Source: Lunularia cruciata
Taxonomy: Eukaryota > Streptophyta > Marchantiopsida > Lunulariales > Lunulariaceae
NCBI GenBank assembly: GCA_948567375.1
Contig: OX419755.1
Coordinates: 63,244,944-63,308,943 of the forward strand
Length of the DNA: 64,000 nt
Direction: 5' to 3'
Under the pieces are notes generated by a model. That model was not told where the DNA came from. It searched no databases and was given only the letters and a program-made list of their open reading frames with translations. Numbering within the stretch: position 1 is the stretch's first letter; the number at the start of each line of letters is the position of its first letter. The translations under genes and the position numbers were made by a program. Below, piece by piece: positions 20,756-32,471 of the stretch.

Positions 20756-21591
20756 CTAATTAGGTTTAGCAAGAATTGGAGCTACAACAAGGGATTGCTT
20801 GAGCTCCTCAAAAGCTTTGAGAGCCTCCTTGTCTTCCAAAATCACCATGTAATCTACACTCTTCTTCATGTAGATGGTCAATGCATAAGCCTTGTTGGAA
20901 AATGAAAAGATGAACCTCCTATAGTACCCAACCATTCCCAAGAATTGGCGTAACTTTGTCAAGCTTGAAGGGAATGGAAGGTCTAAGATTTTCCTCACCT
21001 TCTCAGGATCAACTGCTATTCCATCCTTGGAGATGATGTGCCCCAAAAGTAGACCTTCTTCACATCCAAAAATGCACTTCTCTGGGTTGAGTGATGCATT
21101 TGCCTCATCCAAGCGTTGCAAGACTTTGATTAGGTGCTCAAAGTGCTCCTCCTTGCTCCCATAGACACAAAAGTCATCAATGAAATCTCTCACAAATTTC
21201 CCAATGAAAGGTTCAAATACCTTGTTCATGAACCGTTGGAATGTGGCTGGAGCATTGCAAAGCCCAAAAGGCATGACCTTGAAAGCGTAAGTTCCCCAAG
21301 GTGTGGTGAATGTGGTGAGTTGTTGATGCTCTGGTGCAATCTTGATTTGGTTATATCCACTATAACCATCTCCAAAACTGTACCTCTCATGACCTGCAAC
21401 CTCCTCCAATGAATGGCAATCTCATCAATGAATGGCAATGGGTAGTAGTCCTTCTTGGTAACAGCATTGAGCTTCTTGTAATCCACACATACCCGAAGCT
21501 TGCCATTCTTTTTCTTCACAATGACAATTGGAGACACCCATTCTGAATTCTCCACCTCAAAAGATAAATCCAGCCTCCTTGAGCTTATCAA
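20756..21591 (-). pseudogene. pol: C1 reverse transcriptase
   Basis: Two overlapping minus-strand frames (21226-21591 and 20756-21409) hold one RT split by a frameshift near 21410, beside a short local duplication of CAATGAATGGCAATCTCAT. Motifs in order: [64 protein letters not shown], and the active site FIDDFCVYG (Phe where Y/F varies, two catalytic Asp present), then LGHIISKDGI and LRQFLGMVGYYRRFI. The FIDDF form resembles the FMDDF of Athila/Tat elements. Confidence 0.88.
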
Positions 21592-23839
21592 TCTCCTCCT
21601 TCACAACCAAAGATATTGGTGGGCTAATGCAACGTTGCTTTTGGCGGATTGGTCTTGCATGTGACTCCACCTCTATCTTGTGCTCCTCCAAGGTGACTTC
21701 CTTCAAATCCTTGTAACTAAAAGCAAACACATGGATGAACTTGCAGAAAATCTCCTCAAATCTCACCTTCTCCTCCTTGGTAACATTTGGGCCATACTTG
21801 AGGGTAGATAACCTTCTCTCTACCTCTTCAAGTGTCAATGGTGATTTATTTGGGTCCTTCAAAAACTCTGGCTTAGGTGCAAAATCCATAGCACACAAAG
21901 GATACACATCTGAATCAGATTCAGATTCATCCTTCTCCGTGGAAGTCTCCTCTTCCATGCTTGTGTCCACACCTGAAGCTCCTTCTTCAGAATCTGATTC
22001 CCAATAATCAAAAGATGGGGTATTTGAATGTGAAGTGTTGGTGGTGTTAGTCACAGGAACAGTGACTCTATGGTTTGATGGGCCAATCCTCAAGTACCCT
22101 TTGTGCCATCGATCAGTTGTGCTTGCTGCTCTCAACCATGGCCTCCCAAGAAGTAAGTCATAGCTTGAATCCTTCAAGACTTGGAAAGTCATGAGATTTT
22201 GAACTCCCATAACTGAAACTACCACCTTATCCATCACCCCTACTGGTCGAACTTGTTGCTTGTTTGGCATGCTCACCACAAATGTTGAAGGTCTTGAGGG
22301 TATCATACCCAACTTCTTCATCAACCTTTCTGACATGGCATTCACTACTGATCCTCCATCAACCAATGCATCCTTGATGTTGTGACCATTCACTCTCACA
22401 TCAATCTTGGAGGCATATTCACAAGCCTCCCATGGTGCTGGCTTGGCATCCACCACCCCTATTGATACTGGAACTTTTGCCTTCTTCTTCTTCTTGCTCC
22501 TTGTAGAACTCAAACCACCTCTAAGCTCCTTTCTCAAGGTAGGGTTCAAAGCAATTAATTGGCCCATTGTGATGTTAGCCTTGTGACTACCAACATCCTC
22601 CAACACATTGTAGTTCCATTGTTGCTTTGAGATCAAGAAGTCCTCCATCCCCAACTTCTTCCTTGGAGTCTTTGTTGTTGATGGTGTTGAGGTGCAAGTG
22701 CTCCTAGTAGACCTAGGAGTATCCTTGCTTGAAGTAAATCCTTGAGAAGAGTGAACATCCTCTGCAAAACGAGCTCTCTTCTTCTCTTGTGCCAAAAGCT
22801 CCAAATTAAGACCCTTGGAGTTTGAGCACTCTCCTTTCTCATACTTGCTCTCAACCACATCTATGGATGCTATCCCCTTACCTTTGTTGGGATTAGGAGC
22901 CACTTGGGTTTCACTACCTCCCTCTTTCCCTCTATTGGCTCCCTCATAACCCCTTCCTCCATGGTAAGTGGAATTTGGGCAATTCCTTTGGATATGGCCT
23001 CTTCCTCCACAACCAAAACAATTTCTATCATTGAAATTGTTGGCTGGTTGGCCTCCTCTATATGGATAGTTTCCATAACTCCTAGGCCCTCTCCCTACAT
23101 TCTGATCCACCTCTCTCTTCTCCCATACTTGCACCACATTGATCTTGAGATCCGCAAGTTGTTCAGTGATGGTTTGGAGTGGATCTTTTGGTGGAGGTGC
23201 AAGAAGTGGAGCAACTACTACTTGTGGTGCAACCCTTGTCACCAAAGTATCAGAAGTTCCACCATACTTGTAGCCTTGAGGAGGATGCACAACCTCCTTC
23301 ACCACCAAATCACTCTCATCCCCTTCCAAACTCTCCTCCATACGAATTGCGATCTTGATAGCTTCAACCTTGGAAGAAGGTTTCTCATATCTCACCTTGC
23401 TTCTAATTTGTGGTCTCAATCCTCCCACAAAATTCTTGGTGAGCATGGCCCCTATGCCAATCATTGTAGTCTCCACATCATCCCCACCCTTCCTCAACAC
23501 TATGCAAAATCTGGACTCCAACTTTTCCACTCTTTCCACATAGACTCTCACTTTCTCTCCATCTCCTTGCTTGAGAAATGTAACCTCACTCATCAATCTC
23601 TCATAACTCTCATCAGGAAGAAAGTTCTCAATGAGTGCTGAAGTCAAAGTCTCCCAAGACTCCTCTTCTCTCTCTCTCCTCTCTCTCTTTTGGTATTCTG
23701 ACTCATACCATGTAAGTGATGCATCCTCAAAGAAATCTGGTAATAATGAGGCCCACTCATTCTTCCTCCTCTCATTGTTTCCTATGCAAGCTCTCTTGAA
23801 GTCTCTCAAAGGCCTCCACATCTTCTCCATCCTTGCCAA
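21557..23839 (-). pseudogene. gag-pol: C1 Gag-protease-RT start
   Basis: A 760-codon minus-strand frame. Gag shows DFFEDASLTWYESEYQ and YVERVEKLESRFC, followed by zinc knuckle CFGCGGRGHIQRNC (about 22985-23030). The protease has ALVDGGSVVNAMS, where the usual D-S/T-G is D-G-G, and the later strand YDLLLGRPWL. An acidic linker leads to the RT N-terminus (FAFSYKDLKEVTLEEHKIEV). The start Met at 23839 comes after a frameshift: just upstream on this strand another frame reads KLPVFFGKDGEDVEAF, the true Gag N-terminus, as in C3 near 59040. The frame is lost at 21557 within the RT. Confidence 0.87.
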
Positions 23840-24096
23840 AGAAAACCGGAAGTTTCCCTATCTTAACCCCTCACTATCTTTCTTTTCTCTCAAATTTTTT
23901 TTTCTCTTTTCTTTTCTCTCACTCTATTACTAATAGAGTATATACATGACTAACACCATCTGAGAATAATCCACTCTAGGGAACACAAAAGGTTCAGGTT
24001 GCTCCAAGATTTCTATAGCAACATCAAATCCTAGAGTGCATATTTATCAAACCCTCATGGATAGTTTATCCATAAGTTGAAAGATTATCTCCATCA

Positions 24097-24560
24097 CTAA
24101 TCTTGAGAACTAGCTGATGAAGGTGGTAGTATTTCTGTAGCTGTACTAAGACTCTCTCCAAGATCCTTCACCAAAGTTTCCAAAAGTGCTTTTACTCCAC
24201 TACACTCATGTCCTTTTGGAAGTCCTTCAACTCCACAAACCTCACACAACTCCTTGGTCTTAGATCTTCTCCCTCCCAATCTTGGTGAAGAAGGTTCAAC
24301 ATGCAAACCCAAGTCAAGTAAGCCTCTCCTTTCCCTCAATCTCTTGCTCTCAAAGGTCAATGGACATGAACTTGCCTTATGTCCCTTCTCTCCACATAGA
24401 CAGCACTTAGACTCACTCTTTCCTCCAAGTGGTGTAGGTTTTTGGATCCTCTCAACACTCTTCAAATTCTATTGTAAACTCTCTTTTCCTCAAATCCATC
24501 CCTACAATCACCTCAAACCCTTGGGGAACCTTGCATAATCTCAATTTCCACTCTTGATGG
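24097..24560 (-). CDS. C1 extra upstream ORF with two Cys/His zinc sites
   Basis: A frame between the 5' LTR and Gag, best seen at 24097-24465, with related coding text further upstream. It has a CX2CX4HX4C knuckle (CCLCGEKGHKASSC) and, 50 residues on, a second Cys/His cluster CEVCGVEGLPKGHEC. It ends PSSASSQD then stop. The same ORF is recognisable in C2 (about 44283-44757) and C3 (59291-59695, 134 codons), so it is a family feature under some constraint. It probably encodes a nucleic-acid-binding protein. It is not the Gag knuckle, which is present separately. I do not recognise a named family. Confidence 0.7.
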
Positions 24561-25407
24561 CCCTCCATGTTCTTAAGATGAATCTAAACACTCAAACATG
24601 CTTTTTGTTGATCTCAAACTTCTCATGCATGAGATCTCCACTCTGCAGAATTCACCCTTCCTCACAATGTCACTCAAATCTCCCAACCAATATGTCACAG
24701 TCCTCTGAAAGTTTTCACACTTGATGATAACTCTAGGGCGTCCCTCCCTGCAAAATTTCAGATCTTTTCATCAAGCCATTTGGCCTAGACACCTTTCTAT
24801 TCAGCACCCATATTTCAGATTTGGTCTGAAAATCACCCCTCTCACTTCAAAAACTCATTACTCTCTGCGCAAGAACAATCTCTCTCTAATTTTTGTGGCA
24901 GCAGGTAGGATACAATGCAGTGAATTTTCTTGAAAACTTTCAGGACAATTCACTGAAAATTGAAGAAATGGCAGACTCTATACAATGTTCCAGAGAGCAT
25001 GCAGTTGCATGAGCACTTTACCCTATCAACTTTCAAAAATTCTAGCCCAGGCGCATAGAAGCTCTCACAATAATTTCAAGTGTGCTAACTGAAAGATAAC
25101 CCAAGCTATCATGTGTAAAAATCTCAAGTCCAGATCTCAAACTTGAGATTTTGCCCAAAATCACCTTAATCCCCAAAATCTGCAATCCACCTCACACAAT
25201 CTCTCCAATTCCTCTCATGTGTACAAGATGTACAAAATCACCTCAAAGACATCATAATGAACTACAGGGTATACAAATGGATCTTGGTTCTCTAACATAA
25301 GTTCAGCCCTCTCCTCTCCTAATGTTCTCTCCAAGTGAGCTCTCATAGCCTCCTTCTGCCTAATGTAGAATTGGACGCGTAACATTATCTTGCCTTCTAG
25401 AGAGGTC

Positions 25408-25422
25408 TCGGCAACAGAACCA
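25408..25422 (-). promoter_or_regulatory. C1 primer-binding site, tRNA-Asp-like
   Basis: Minus strand TGGTTCTGTTGCCGA, five bases inside the 5' LTR. C2 has TGGTTCCGTTGCC at 43428-43440. Both are variants of TGGCGCCGTTGCC, the tRNA-Asp complement known from Athila-type elements. Confidence 0.6.
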
Positions 25423-25426
25423 AAAA

Positions 25427-26118
25427 TGTGAGCAGGCCTGTCTCTCACTCAGGATGAACCTCTGATGGCTATTATGGTAGCACACCATGGACTAAGAAGG
25501 CAAGGAATCCCAACTCCATCATACTCCTCCAAGGCTACCACTCCAAGACTCAAGACATTGCTCACTAGAGAACTCAATGAGAGAGAGATAGTTGCAAATG
25601 AAAGGATGATGAGTACCTCCTCACCCCTTGTTTATATACTTGTGAAATAGTTACGTACCAAAGTTACTAATTACCATAGTAACTCAAGTTACTAGACTAA
25701 AAGTCAAGTAAAGTCAAAAAGTAGAAAGGAATATCCATTCACATGGGCATATTCCCCTAAGCATGTGGTCTTATGTTGACCCAACCACTAAATCAAGGAT
25801 TCCTTCACATGGGCTATCCTTGGACTAAAGAAGAATCCAAAACAAAAAGGCTTGCGGGCCCAAGAGTTCTCAACTCTTTCCTCAAAGCCAAACACCTAGG
25901 AATAATACCAAGTCAACACACTAAAATCCAAAATAGTGGTGCTCATCTTTTCTACTTCCTCTAAAGTAAGGTCCCATCTATCTTAGCTATGACTAACTTT
26001 AGCTAACCATGACTAATATAGAACCATCCTTTATCTCTATATAAATAATATCTCTTAAGTACTTGTAATATCAAGCTAAATATCACAATACCACACACAT
26101 GCACAAATGGGTGTTACA
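25427..26118 (-). repeat. C1 5' LTR
   Basis: 692 bp with the same ends as 18289-18980. A TATATAAAC box lies within it on the minus strand, in the region corresponding to 43211-43218 of C2. Confidence 0.92.
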
Positions 26119-26122
26119 GAGC

Positions 26123-26326
26123 TAAAGAGTTACCCATGACTACCCATGACCTCAATTGTAGGTTGTAGCATAGAAATCATAGAAATAGAAGATTTAGGAG
26201 TAGAATTGAGTAGACTTGAAGACAAAGAAATTCTTGAAGGAACATCGAGTTTGGAAGCCAAAGTCAAAGTTGACATTGGATCAGATTAGAAATAGATTGA
26301 GATTTGAAGAGGTAGATATGAAGAGG
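26123..26326 (+). pseudogene. D-family ORF C-terminus
   Basis: Continues the D-family frame broken by C1. It reads DKEILEGTSSLEAKVKVDIGSD then stop, matching the arm versions (VTLGLGLKAKEEVDIRLD at about 38235-38286 and its minus-strand mate at 39906-39950). Function unknown; acidic. The polypurine stretch GAAGAGGTAGATATGAAGAGG follows and abuts the LTR at 26327. Confidence 0.5.
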
Positions 26327-26586
26327 TGCATTGCCATTTCAGATCTACATGTAGGAAAAGTTGTTGTCAAATGGTATAGTTGTTAGCAATTGTCAATTGC
26401 TCTATTATTTAAAGGAGGCATTCACAATATGTTGTTGTTTAGTGCTCATAATTTTGAGAATAGATAAACAAAGTGTTGATTTCAGTGCTTGTCGCTTGAG
26501 CTTGATTCCGGGTATCAACTCCGTGTGTGTGCTTGTGAGTGTGGAGAATTTTGAAGTGCAAATCAGTGTGTTTGTTGGATGTAGGA

Positions 26587-27036
26587 TGTCACGCCATTTG
26601 TAGTTCCGCATCTAGCTACTCGGACACTGGAGTTCCAATGATTGTAGTTAGAGTTATTCTAGTAGGTTCTCAGGGACTACTTTATGACAGTCAGATTTGG
26701 TGTTTGAGGTACTGACTTCACGGTGGAGCCCACCGTCACTTTGCACCATTCACACCGTCGAGTGTGCCGTCAGCGGGACCGTTAGGGTTTCAGTGCTAGC
26801 TCGAGTCCAGGGGGGTATAGTTTCGAAGTGAGCTCCAGAGAGCTCACTTCTCTGATGTTGAGCCTTCGAGTTCCTGGCTATGGTGGACAGAGGCCGGCGA
26901 GCGTCACCTGGATTCTCTATGCTTGAGTGGGTGTGGCTTGACTGTAATCAATGCTCAATTGCTGGCAGTTTATAGAGTGACAGATCAAGTACTGATCTGA
27001 GTTGAGTTGAGTTGAAAGTGTTAAGCAATCTGATTA
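26587..27036 (+). repeat. MET copy 2 left terminal repeat A1
   Basis: 450 bp from TGTCACGCC to CTGATTA, directly after the AGGA duplication. No B unit follows it; the next bases are CATCAGAGAAGTGAAG, in which ATCAGAG could be part of a weak primer site. Confidence 0.88.
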
Positions 27037-28232
27037 CATCAGAGAAGTGAAGTCAGGGGGAAATCGAGTGCAAGAACGTTGAGTGTTGGCGGTATTTCCA
27101 AGCTCGGTGGATCGTGGTAGCTCAATTCAGGTTCTGTGTTTCCCTAGTGTGCAGAAGCTCGTTCAATTGATGTAGATTTGGCAGTTAGGCGGATGGTGTG
27201 CGGAAGTGCTGGCCAAATTTTGAGCAAAGAAGGAGGAATTTTCGAGCAGTGTTGTGATTTTGAGCTCAGGAGGTGAAGGCAGGACCAATTTGCTGCGAGT
27301 TGGGCTCAGAAAGTCAAATTGAAGGTGGAGTTGGGAAGCTCTTCTCATGAAATTGTGATTTGGAAAAACCTGTTTTGTCAATTTGGCTCGAGTGGAAAGT
27401 TAGCGGGATGATTTGGAGGACTTTCGCAGATTTGGAGAAGTTTCGCCAATTTTGGAGGAGGTTCGAAGTGGTTGAATTTTGGCGTTTAAAGGCTTTGAGG
27501 CATAGGGCTGTGGGCTGTGGGCTATGAGAGGCTACGAAGGCCTAGAAGGGCCAGAAGGGCTAGCAAGCCAGCTTGCTGGCGTGAGGCTAGCTAGTTTAGA
27601 GTAGATCTTGGTCATTGGTTGGCAAAATCTGCCTTTCTTGCTAGATTGTGCGCAATAAGGTTTGACTCCTAGATCTCTTGTTCCTAGACTGGTGCCCTAG
27701 CCAACTAGTCCACCCTCACTTGTTGTCCTAGTGACTACGCCACTGTTATTTATACACATGTAGCTTTGGCTAGGAGAGGTAGTTTGATCCCATTCTTGGT
27801 GATCCTGGTAGCTTAGGACTTAGATCCGAACTGCTCTTCTATCAAATGCCAAATGGTGGCAGAGTCAGTCCCGTGTTGTGTTATGAGATGGAGGGTTTTT
27901 GTTTAGATTTCTTGTGATTGGATCCCCTCCATTCTATGTTTCTTGTTTGTGCACCATGTTTGTGTGAGGTGCCTTGACTTTTGAGCGTTGGTGCTCTCGT
28001 GTGCTCTCGGTGGTGAGGCTGGAGTGATGACCAGTCAGACTACCTTTGTTTCTCTCCGGTGAGGCAGGAAGTGATGACCTACAGACCGTGAGAGTGCGTG
28101 TTATGATGGTAGGTTACAGGTTGCCCTTTCCCTAGTGTAGTTATCTCGGTTAGAGTTACATTAGTGGGTGGTGCTTAGTTAGTATTTGCACTTGGTGGTG
28201 TTGGCACTTGGTGGGGTACTTGCGGTTGCGAC
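27037..28232 (+). other. MET copy 2 5' leader
   Basis: About 1.2 kb with no open frame of note, unusually long for a Ty3/gypsy leader. Around 27500-27600 it contains repeated GGGCTGTGGGCT and CTAGAAGGGCCAGAAGGGC motifs. The part from 27672 on matches the start of the window. Confidence 0.65.
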
Positions 28233-29717
28233 TTGCGGTTGCAATTGGTGGTTTGGGTTTGTTGGTGTGGTCACTTGGCCACGACGGAGTTCTTTGGAGA
28301 TTCCAGAGGAGTTAGCCCTACAGTACGCTGTGGGTTTACTTGGAGTGGTGCTCGGTATCAGCTTGTATCTCAGGTCCCAATGAGGGAGGAGATTGACTCT
28401 GAGTTGGAGTTCGACACAGGAGCTGATTCAGTTGAGAGTGCACTTGGTGTGTCCACACCGTTGTTGTGGGACATGGATGAGATTTATGGGGCCTCCAAAG
28501 GCCCTAGGTGTTACTTTGGTACAGTGGGTACCATTGAGTTGGATGACTTCATCCAGGAGTTTGATAGTTGGTGTGATCTGCAGCAGATGCGGAACCCGAC
28601 TTTGTTCACACCCTTCATGGCATGGAAGGGGTTGTTTCAGCATCTGGAGGGTCCGCCGATGGATGATTACCATGAGTTTAGGAGAGCTCATTTGGAGGAG
28701 ATTGAGTTGTGGAGACAGTATTGGTCTCCACACTATGTCTCCATCACTTCAGGCTCGGTGGCCAGGAGTAGATTGGCTGTACCCACGAGTTCTAGCTCGA
28801 GTAGTGTGGGTGGAGCTAGTGGAGGTGCACTAGCGGGAGATAGTGCTACTACAAGTGGAGGTACCGCTGCAGGAGATGGTGTGGTACCGGGGTTTAACCC
28901 CATGGTGGAGTTCTTCCTATGTTTGAGGCAGAACTACCAAGGAGTGCGGACTGACAAGCTGAGGAGCTTGCAAGAGTTCCAGCGGAAGGCTGGAGAGAGC
29001 CTACACAAGGCATACACTCGCATGAGGCGGCTGATCAGTTTCACTCAGGGAGGTACTGAGGCCCAGGCAGTCAAGTTTTGGTATGGGATACTGGACAGGG
29101 AGTTGCGATGTAGAGTTCATGATGCTACGTTGTTGCAAGCTACTTCACCCACTTTGGCAATATTCTTTGGTTTGGCTGAGCGTATTGAGCTCAAAATGGT
29201 GGAGGAGAGAGTGGTGACATCTGGATTTGGTAGAGAGACCTCATCCATGGCTGTGACTTCGTCTAGAGTGCAGCAGAGTGCACCACACCCAGTTGGTTTT
29301 CGAGGATAGGATGGACAGCCCAGATCCCATGGAGCGAGTGGAGGGCCTAGTGGAGTTAGACCCTTACCCTCATTTTTGGGTCAGCAGCAGCCAGTGAGTG
29401 GTGGTGTTGCTTGTTGGACTTGTGGTGGACCTCACCATAGGAGAGAGTGTACTTAGGGCAGTAGACCTGATACCTCTGGTGCATCACAGCCAGCGGAGAG
29501 GCAGTGTGAGCATTGCCACAGATTTGGTCACACTAGTGACCGGTGTTTTGACCTACACCCGGAGTTACGGAGTTGTAGGGCTGCTATGGCAGGTAGTAGA
29601 GGAGCTCCAATTCATGGAGGACGAGGTGGTAGAGGTGGTGGTAGAGGATCTACACCTAGTAGGGGTGCAGTACCTGCCCTTACTTTTGACACAGCTGTGG
29701 CTACTCGGATTGAGTAG
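28233..29717 (+). pseudogene. gag: MET copy 2 Gag
   Basis: Same product as 545-1897. Stops at about 29307 (GGA TAG, CAG in copy 1), 29454 (CAG in copy 1) and 29715 (GAG TAG, CAG in copy 1) break it. Both zinc knuckles are still readable. A possible ATG start lies at about 28379. Confidence 0.8.
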
Positions 29718-32465
29718 TTGGAGCAAAGATTGGCTAGTATGGCTATTGCTCAGAGGAGATCAGATTCGGGTGCTGAGGCTTCCACCTCATATGCTGGTGA
29801 TAGAGATGCTTTGGACTTCATGTGCGGAGCAGCACAGGTGGATGCATCTGCAGCAATGACTAAGAGTGCAGTACGTGCTCTAGAGCCTAGAGGAGCATTA
29901 GTGGAGTTGGACCCACAGAGAGGAGAGGTTGGGAGACAGGTCAGACTTCCCCAATCTTTCATGCTATCTGAGGCATTGCAGACGACATCCATGGTTCCTA
30001 GACGTCCTAGTGCAGGTGTGGTAGGTAGTGATGGAGTACCTAATGGAGTACCTGCTAGTCAGCCACCTGCTACTACACAGACTGAGTCTAGCATGATGTT
30101 GGGGGCGGCTCAGCTGATTATGCGGCATCCTTTGTTTTCAGCCAGTGACATGTTTACATTGGAAGTTGACCCAGCTCCAGTGTTCCGGTTGGCTGCCATG
30201 TTGTGTGAGAGTAGGGATGGTGCAGTTCCTACTACTAGAGCAGAGGTGGTTGATAGTGGAGCTGACTTGGTTGAGGAGCATAGGATCCGTTCAGCGACCA
30301 ATGGTTTATGGCATGCAGCAACGGCTAGACTGGAGGAGTTGCCAGCTAGACCGACCTTTGAGAGAGTGCGGTTTGCACCTGGTGTTGTCCTGTTGGATAA
30401 CCAGAGGGGGATTTTTTGTTTGGTGGGACCTTCAGGGAAGGTCTATACACCACAAAGAGTCTTGTTAGACTCTGGTGCACAGTCCCTTATGTTGGGGAAG
30501 GCTGCAGTTGTCGGTCTGGAGTTACGGAAGACCAATGTGGAGAGGTGTCCATTTCAGATCCAGACATCTCTAGGTGGTGGTTTGACACAGTACATCACAT
30601 GTGGAGAGCTTGTTGTCCAGGTTCAGCCTGGTCATCCGACTGATAGCTCAGTGGTGAGAGCTCAGGCTATTGCGACGATAGTTGAGTCATATGATGTGCT
30701 AGTTGGGGGAGCAGTGTTATACCCTATGGGTTTCAGCATTGACTATTGGGAGGAGACAACCTCTTATAGACCTGGTTGGCAGTCTGGTGAGGGACGGGTA
30801 TGTCGCCTACCAGTATGCTTCAATAGTGGCAGTCTTGGCTCACTACAGTTCGGGACCATGGCATCATCAGTTTTAGCTTTCAGCGGTGCAGTCACTTGGC
30901 TTGGTGACTTGTTGGAGGGGAACGCCCATGCAGAGGATACTCCAGTACCAGAGGAGATCACTTGGCTTTGGAGTACAAGTGGGATTGTTCCATCCACCTT
31001 GGATGTTCCGTTGTGGGGTTCGGAGGAGGCATTGCAGTAGCATGCAGATCAGTTGGTGCAGCAGGCTTGGAGTGGAGCCTTCGTACCATCAAGGGATGAG
31101 TGTGAGGATGAGCCTCCAGAGGCGATTGCTTTGACACCTCTGGATACCACACTCATTGCTTGGCAGTATCCAGTAGAGGGGATATGCCTATTGGAGTTGT
31201 TTGGTGAGATCAACACCGGACTAGCTGCGGTGTTACAGGCGGGTATTCGAGTACAGAGGTACTTGTATGTAGAGAGAGATGAGACTGCTAGACGAGTCTC
31301 TCTACATCATGTAGCACACTTGGCCTATCGGTATCCGGAGTTATTACCGATGTCAGCAATCAGAGGTTACCAGAAAGCCCTACCAAGAGACATTTCCTTA
31401 CTGGGGGCACATGACCTGGAGAGACATGGGCCTATTCACTTGGTGATTTCTGGATGGCCATGTCAGGGACATACACGTGCGGGCCACAATTTGGGTCTTC
31501 AAGATCCTCGTTCTGGTGTGTTTTGGGAGATATTACGGATACTACGACATCTCCAAGTTCATCAGTCTGTTTCTCCAGCTTACCTTTTGGAGAACGTTCT
31601 TTTGATGGGGGATTCTCACACTAGAGTGGTGGCAAATACACATCAGGTCCATTCTTGGATGGGACCTGCTGTATTGTTAGATGCAGCCAGAGTGGGATCA
31701 CGGGCTCACCGTCTTCGTCTTTGGTGGACGAACCTCTTACCCAAAGAGGTTCTACATCGTAGTTATGATGGGATTCAGCGACTAGACCACATTCTTGTTG
31801 ATGATATCTTGGATGCTGGGCATCAATCTCAGACAGTGGTAGTGGCTGATAGGTCACCTATGGCAGTGGTGAACCTAGTTGGACAGCCTAGAGCTGCATT
31901 TCCCACACTCATGAGTTTCCCAGGCTCTCATGCTTTTCGAGAAGGAGGACTTGGACTTGTTTGGGACTCACAATTACAATAGTTGGTGGAGCCCAACGCT
32001 GATGAGAGAGAGCGGGCAATGGGTTTTTGCACCGGTATTACCGCTGTTCCAGCAGTGTCAAAGGCATCCAGGCGTCAGGTGTTAGGTTAGGTTATGGACG
32101 TGAACTATTTGACCTAGATTGTGAGCCTTGGCTTGGCAGAGCAGCATAGGATGCGCTTGATAGGCATCACCACTCGGACACTTGTGAGCCCTGTGCCTAT
32201 CGAGACGATTCAGGCACATGCTGGGGGTGATGGACCGAGTGGACATGGTATTCTTGGGACACATCCAGTAGCTACTAAGGAGAGTGGTCTACTTGGAGTC
32301 CATCCAGGTGAGCGTTGGCTACTTGGATTACACCCTTGGTCCACATGGGATGCAGCCAGAGGACGTGTGGAGCTTGCAGCCAGAGTAGAGGGAGTTTTTC
32401 ACATAGAGGTTGGGACCTCTAGTGGTCGGGAGCATGTCACTATTGCTCCCAAGGGCCCAGTGTAG
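29718..32465 (+). pseudogene. pol: MET copy 2 protease + DNA methyltransferase
   Basis: Same section as 1898-4765, with nonsense codons at 31038, 31980, 32088 and 32115, plus the shared TAG at 32463-32465. Protease LLDSGAQ is kept. The methyltransferase keeps GWPCQGHTRAG and the ENV motif, but motif I reads LELFGEINTG, with the second Gly of the SAM loop replaced by Glu. It is therefore doubly inactivated. Confidence 0.85.
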
Positions 32466-32471
32466 CAGCCA
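32463..32471 (+). promoter_or_regulatory. Candidate UAG readthrough site, MET copy 2
   Basis: TAG CAG CCA, identical to 4763-4771 of copy 1. Confidence 0.6.

Larger units (their letters stand above)
18289..26118 (-). mobile_element. OTA-family Ty3/gypsy element C1, full length
   Basis: 7830 bp with two 692-bp LTRs (3' LTR 18289-18980, 5' LTR 25427-26118), flanked by a perfect 4-bp duplication GAGC (18285-18288 and 26119-26122). Internal order on the minus strand: tRNA-Asp-like primer site, extra zinc-finger ORF, Gag, protease, RT, RNase H, integrase, polypurine tract. RT motifs ([32 protein letters not shown]) are of the Athila/Tat type. By eye the LTRs differ at about nine of 692 positions, so it is the youngest full element here, yet the coding region has frameshifts and stops. 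Confidence 0.93.

Noticed and set aside
27037..27060. ATCAGAG after A1 as a firm primer site
   Set aside because: Only seven bases match the initiator-Met complement; too weak to list as a feature of its own.
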